From assembly GCA_001414485.1 (NCBI GenBank), contig LLEY01000335.1, forward strand, positions 1 to 22,748: a stretch of 22,748 nt of DNA, written 5' to 3'. Positions 20,442-22,748 of this stretch are shown piece by piece (within the stretch, counting starts at the first letter, position 1; each line of letters opens with the position of its first letter). Source of the stretch: Calycina herbarum (taxonomy: Eukaryota > Ascomycota > Leotiomycetes > Helotiales > Pezizellaceae). A program made the translations under genes and the position numbers. Under the pieces are notes generated by a model. It searched no databases. It was not told the DNA's origin and saw only the letters and a list, made by a program, of their open reading frames with translations.

Positions 20442-21990
20442 CTCCCCTATGCGTAATAAGTTCTTGATCCCACTTGTCAAAGTGAAGCTATTCCCACTTT
20501 TTACAAAGTTAATCCCTTGAGCCTCCTTAACTCCTGTAACAACTTCTAGTACAGTTATAGTGCCTACGTCTCCTCTTTTGAAGTTCAGCAGCTCCACAAA
20601 GTGCCTTACACTTGTGCCACAGTATAAGAGTACTCAATTCTTCTTTTTCATCCAAAGCGTTCAACAATGTGTATTAAACGTATCCTTTGTAAGTTGTTTA
20701 GTGAGGATATTAGCAGGTTGGTCCTTTCCTAGTATTTTAAGGACTTTGAGGCGATCCCTTTGAACTATGTCGTTTCGTACGTATAGGTGTTTGGTCTTAA
20801 TATACTTAGATCTTTAATAGAACTTAGTATCTTTACAAAGTTGTACAGCTACCTTGTTATCGTAGTAAAGTAAGAGTATCGTGAATGTCTTCTCTAGATC
20901 CTCCTATAGCTTCTTAAGCCACGCCGCTTCTCTTGCTCCTTCACTTACAGCTGATATCTCCGAATCTATGGTACTTAAAGCTATATGCTTTTGCCTTTGA
21001 GCAGCCTAAGAGACTGTTCCTCTATATCGAGTTACTGCCCAGCTACTAAACAACTTGCGATCGTCTTCAGTAGCCTAGGTAGCATTATTGTAAAGTTCAA
21101 AGTTTAAACTATAAACTCTTCGAGTATATATATTAAAGCCTTAAGTTACTATTTGTCTTCCTTATCCTTCGTACGTAATACCATCGTTAATCGATCCTTT
21201 GAGATACTGTACAAGGTGTTTTATATATTAGAGATGTTCTTTTATAAGGCTGGCTATATACCTTACAAGCTGGCCTATAGTATACGTAATATCGAATCTT
21301 ATGCTGTTTAAGAGATACATTATACTTCTAATAATTTGCTAGTATAGCTTCAACTCTCTATACGTAACTTCCTCGCCTTTAAGTCATAGTTTAAGTACCG
21401 TTCTAGGTATAAAAGACGTAGAAACTAGGTTATATTTATCTATTATAAGCTTTATAAGCAATTGCTATATATAAGCTCCTTACGATATAGTAATCGACTA
21501 ATTCACTTAATCTCTTCTAATCTTAAATCCTATAAACATCTTAGTATTACTATCTTAATCCTCTACCTTATTTACTCTTTATTTAGTATTATTTATTATT
21601 TAGGATTTAACTCGCGTAATATCTACTTTCTCTTCTATAATTAGTATATCGTTAATAAAGAGAAGGATAGATATATTATCTTTAATAAAGAGGTTTAGAT
21701 TACTCTTTAAGACCTTAAAGCTAAGTTTTATAAACTTCTTAATAACTTTCTAGAGCTATTTATACAGCGCTTGTTTTAAGCTATATAAGGGCTTCTTAAG
21801 CTTTAGGAATCCTTACTAAGTTTAAGTTTCTAGATAGATAAGATAGAAGTAATCTAGGAATTAGTAGTATATGTCTTTCTTAAGATTAGAGTAGATAAAG
21901 GTAGTGTCGGTATAATCAGAGTGAATAGCACTCCACGTGACCTTCTCACTTAAGGTCTATTTAAGTAGTTGGAGCAGCTAACTTTGCTCT
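20299..21990 (-). mobile_element. RIP-degraded Ty1/copia retrotransposon fragment
   Basis: The minus strand encodes broken copia pol. Reverse transcriptase traces run from about 21900 (FIYSNLKKDIYY) through LFIKDNISILLFINDILII at about 21700-21635. RNase H follows at about 20980-20700 with TIDSEISAVSEGAREAAWLK, then LLLYYDNKVAVQLCKDTKF, KYIKTKHLYVRND and a GKDQPANILTKQL end. These blocks are in the family order. Numerous TAA/TAG codons interrupt them, and the catalytic second position of the YVDD-type motif reads Asn (AAC at 21653-21651). CpA and TpG are almost absent from about 21240-21880, as expected after heavy RIP. Integrase and gag are not found, so the 5' part is missing or replaced near 21990. 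Confidence 0.85.
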
Positions 21991-22050
21991 GTATGCACGA
22001 ACGATAATATACTCTTTTTGCATCATGCTATTGGCCACCAAGTTATACTA

Positions 22051-22132
22051 ACACTGATCAGTGTCGCGCGCGCAGATTAGAAAAACTGACTATACGTATC
22101 GCGGTTCTCGGAATCGTAAGCTTACGTATAGT
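22051..22132. repeat. Cluster of palindromes and inverted repeat
   Basis: ACACTGATCAGTGT (22051-22064) is a perfect 14-bp palindrome followed by a CGCGCGCG run. ACTATACGTA (22089-22098) pairs exactly with TACGTATAGT (22123-22132), and the perfect palindrome CGTAAGCTTACG (22115-22126) overlaps the right arm. Confidence 0.7.
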
Positions 22133-22247
22133 TACGTAGTTGTGCAAAGTAGACTCCTCTTCTTGGAAGAGACTCCTTCTACTGGTTACACCCCCGACAA
22201 TACCACTGCAAACTCTGGGACTTGTAGTACAGTTATAACAACCTTGT

Positions 22248-22470
22248 AACCTCTCCGAATTTCAACACCCTTATAACCTTGCAACCTCTTCGAATTGTAA
22301 TACAACCTTACAACCTTGTAACCTCTCCGAATTTCAACACCCTTATAACCTTGCAACCTCTTCGAATTGTAATACAACCTTACAACCTTGTAACCTCTTC
22401 GAATTGTAATATAACCTTATAACCTTACAACCTCTTCGACTTGCAATACCACCCTACTTGCAACCGCTCT
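22248..22470. repeat. 35/37-bp alternating tandem array
   Basis: AACCTCTYCGAATT-type units start at 22248, 22283, 22320, 22355, 22392 and 22429. Spacing alternates 35, 37, 35, 37, 37 bp, so two unit types form a 72-bp higher-order repeat. The 72-bp composites are nearly identical, while single units differ. The last copies degenerate near 22470. Unlike the adjacent copia fragment, CpA and TpG are common here. Confidence 0.85.
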
Positions 22471-22509
22471 TATAACTGCTCTTAAACCCTTTAGAACGGC
22501 AATTGTGTA

Positions 22510-22603
22510 AAGACAATTCACCCGATTTTGGTGACTTATAAAAGCACTAAAACAATAAGACAAATTCACCTGATTTTGATGACTTATAAGTATTAAAAGA
22601 GTA
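22510..22603. repeat. Two 47-bp direct repeats
   Basis: AAGACAATTCACCCGATTTT at 22510 recurs as AAGACAAATTCACCTGATTT at 22557, each followed by a GATTTTGRTGACTTATAA block. Read on the minus strand, the AAATCAGGTGA core also occurs at the start of the 3' LTR at 20441. Confidence 0.6.
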
Positions 22604-22621
22604 ACTTACATAAAAACAAAA

Positions 22622-22748
22622 TGTTGCTGGAATCGCTTAGAATCAGTAACACGTGATCTAGAACATTCTAGAATTGTAAATTTGTATATAAATACATCCT
22701 TTCTCTTCCTCTATTTAAGAGGTTTGAGGCACAATTCAAAAGCATTTT
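22622..22748 (+). mobile_element. Copia-type LTR, runs off the window
   Basis: The LTR starts TGTTGCTGGAATC and contains a CACGTG (22650-22655), the palindrome-like TCTAGAACATTCTAGA, a TATA box TATATAAATA (22685-22694) and a CT-rich stretch (CTTTCTCTTCCTC) before AATTCAAAAGCATTTT. This is the layout of a fungal copia LTR promoter. The far end lies outside the window, so it may be a 5' LTR of a plus-strand element or a solo LTR. Confidence 0.5.

Noticed and set aside
20343..20597. 84-codon minus frame as a gene
   Set aside because: It spans the copia polypurine tract and LTR start, so it is non-coding retrotransposon tail.
22186..22470. Regular spacing suggesting a CRISPR array
   Set aside because: Units are contiguous tandem repeats with no unique spacers, and the genome is fungal. 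The repeated-peptide frame here is only a translation of the array.

Overview
The window reads as nuclear DNA of a filamentous ascomycete (Pezizomycotina), possibly a leotiomycete. Genes are split by 47-67 bp introns with GT(A/T)NG-type donors, CTAA(C/T) branch sites and CAG/TAG acceptors. The protein families are typical of these fungi: type-B carboxylesterase, fungal rhodopsin-domain (PTH11-like) proteins, a DHA14-type MFS transporter, GNAT, and UstYa/DUF3328. The repeats carry the C-to-T and G-to-A decay expected of repeat-induced point mutation (RIP). The genus cannot be fixed from sequence alone.

Layout. The window begins with a poly-C run (1-31). A secreted carboxylesterase follows on the minus strand (180-1934, four exons). 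A 3.6 kb gene-poor stretch leads to a nine-exon rhodopsin-domain membrane protein on the plus strand (5540-7043). From 7.0 to 15.3 kb the DNA is mostly relics: a decayed minus-strand membrane-protein locus (8125-9307), an unknown ORF with one internal TAG (9939-10559), a possible solo LTR (10915-11578), and a UstYa-like oxidase pseudogene (11969-12944). Facing away from the UstYa relic is an intact 52-aa secreted peptide with a Kex2-type RR site and an eight-residue tail ending in Tyr (13685-13843).

Next come an intact DHA14-type MFS transporter (15274-17123, three exons), a GNAT acetyltransferase on the minus strand (17608-18331, two exons), and a second rhodopsin-domain gene on the minus strand (18631-19910). 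The last is complete except for one nonsense codon. The right end is repetitive: a RIP-degraded Ty1/copia fragment with its 3' LTR (20299-21990, minus), palindromes, a 35/37-bp tandem array (22248-22470), and the start of another copia-type LTR that runs off the window.

How it fits together. UstYa-family oxidases act on Kex2-released peptides in fungal RiPP (dikaritin) pathways. A UstYa relic beside a signal-peptide/RR/Tyr-ended peptide, with a drug-type MFS exporter and an acetyltransferase nearby, suggests a decayed or remnant RiPP cluster in an accessory, transposon-rich block. This is an inference. The neighbourhood, the splice-supported UstYa relic and the RIP-type direction of the nonsense changes are what the sequence shows.
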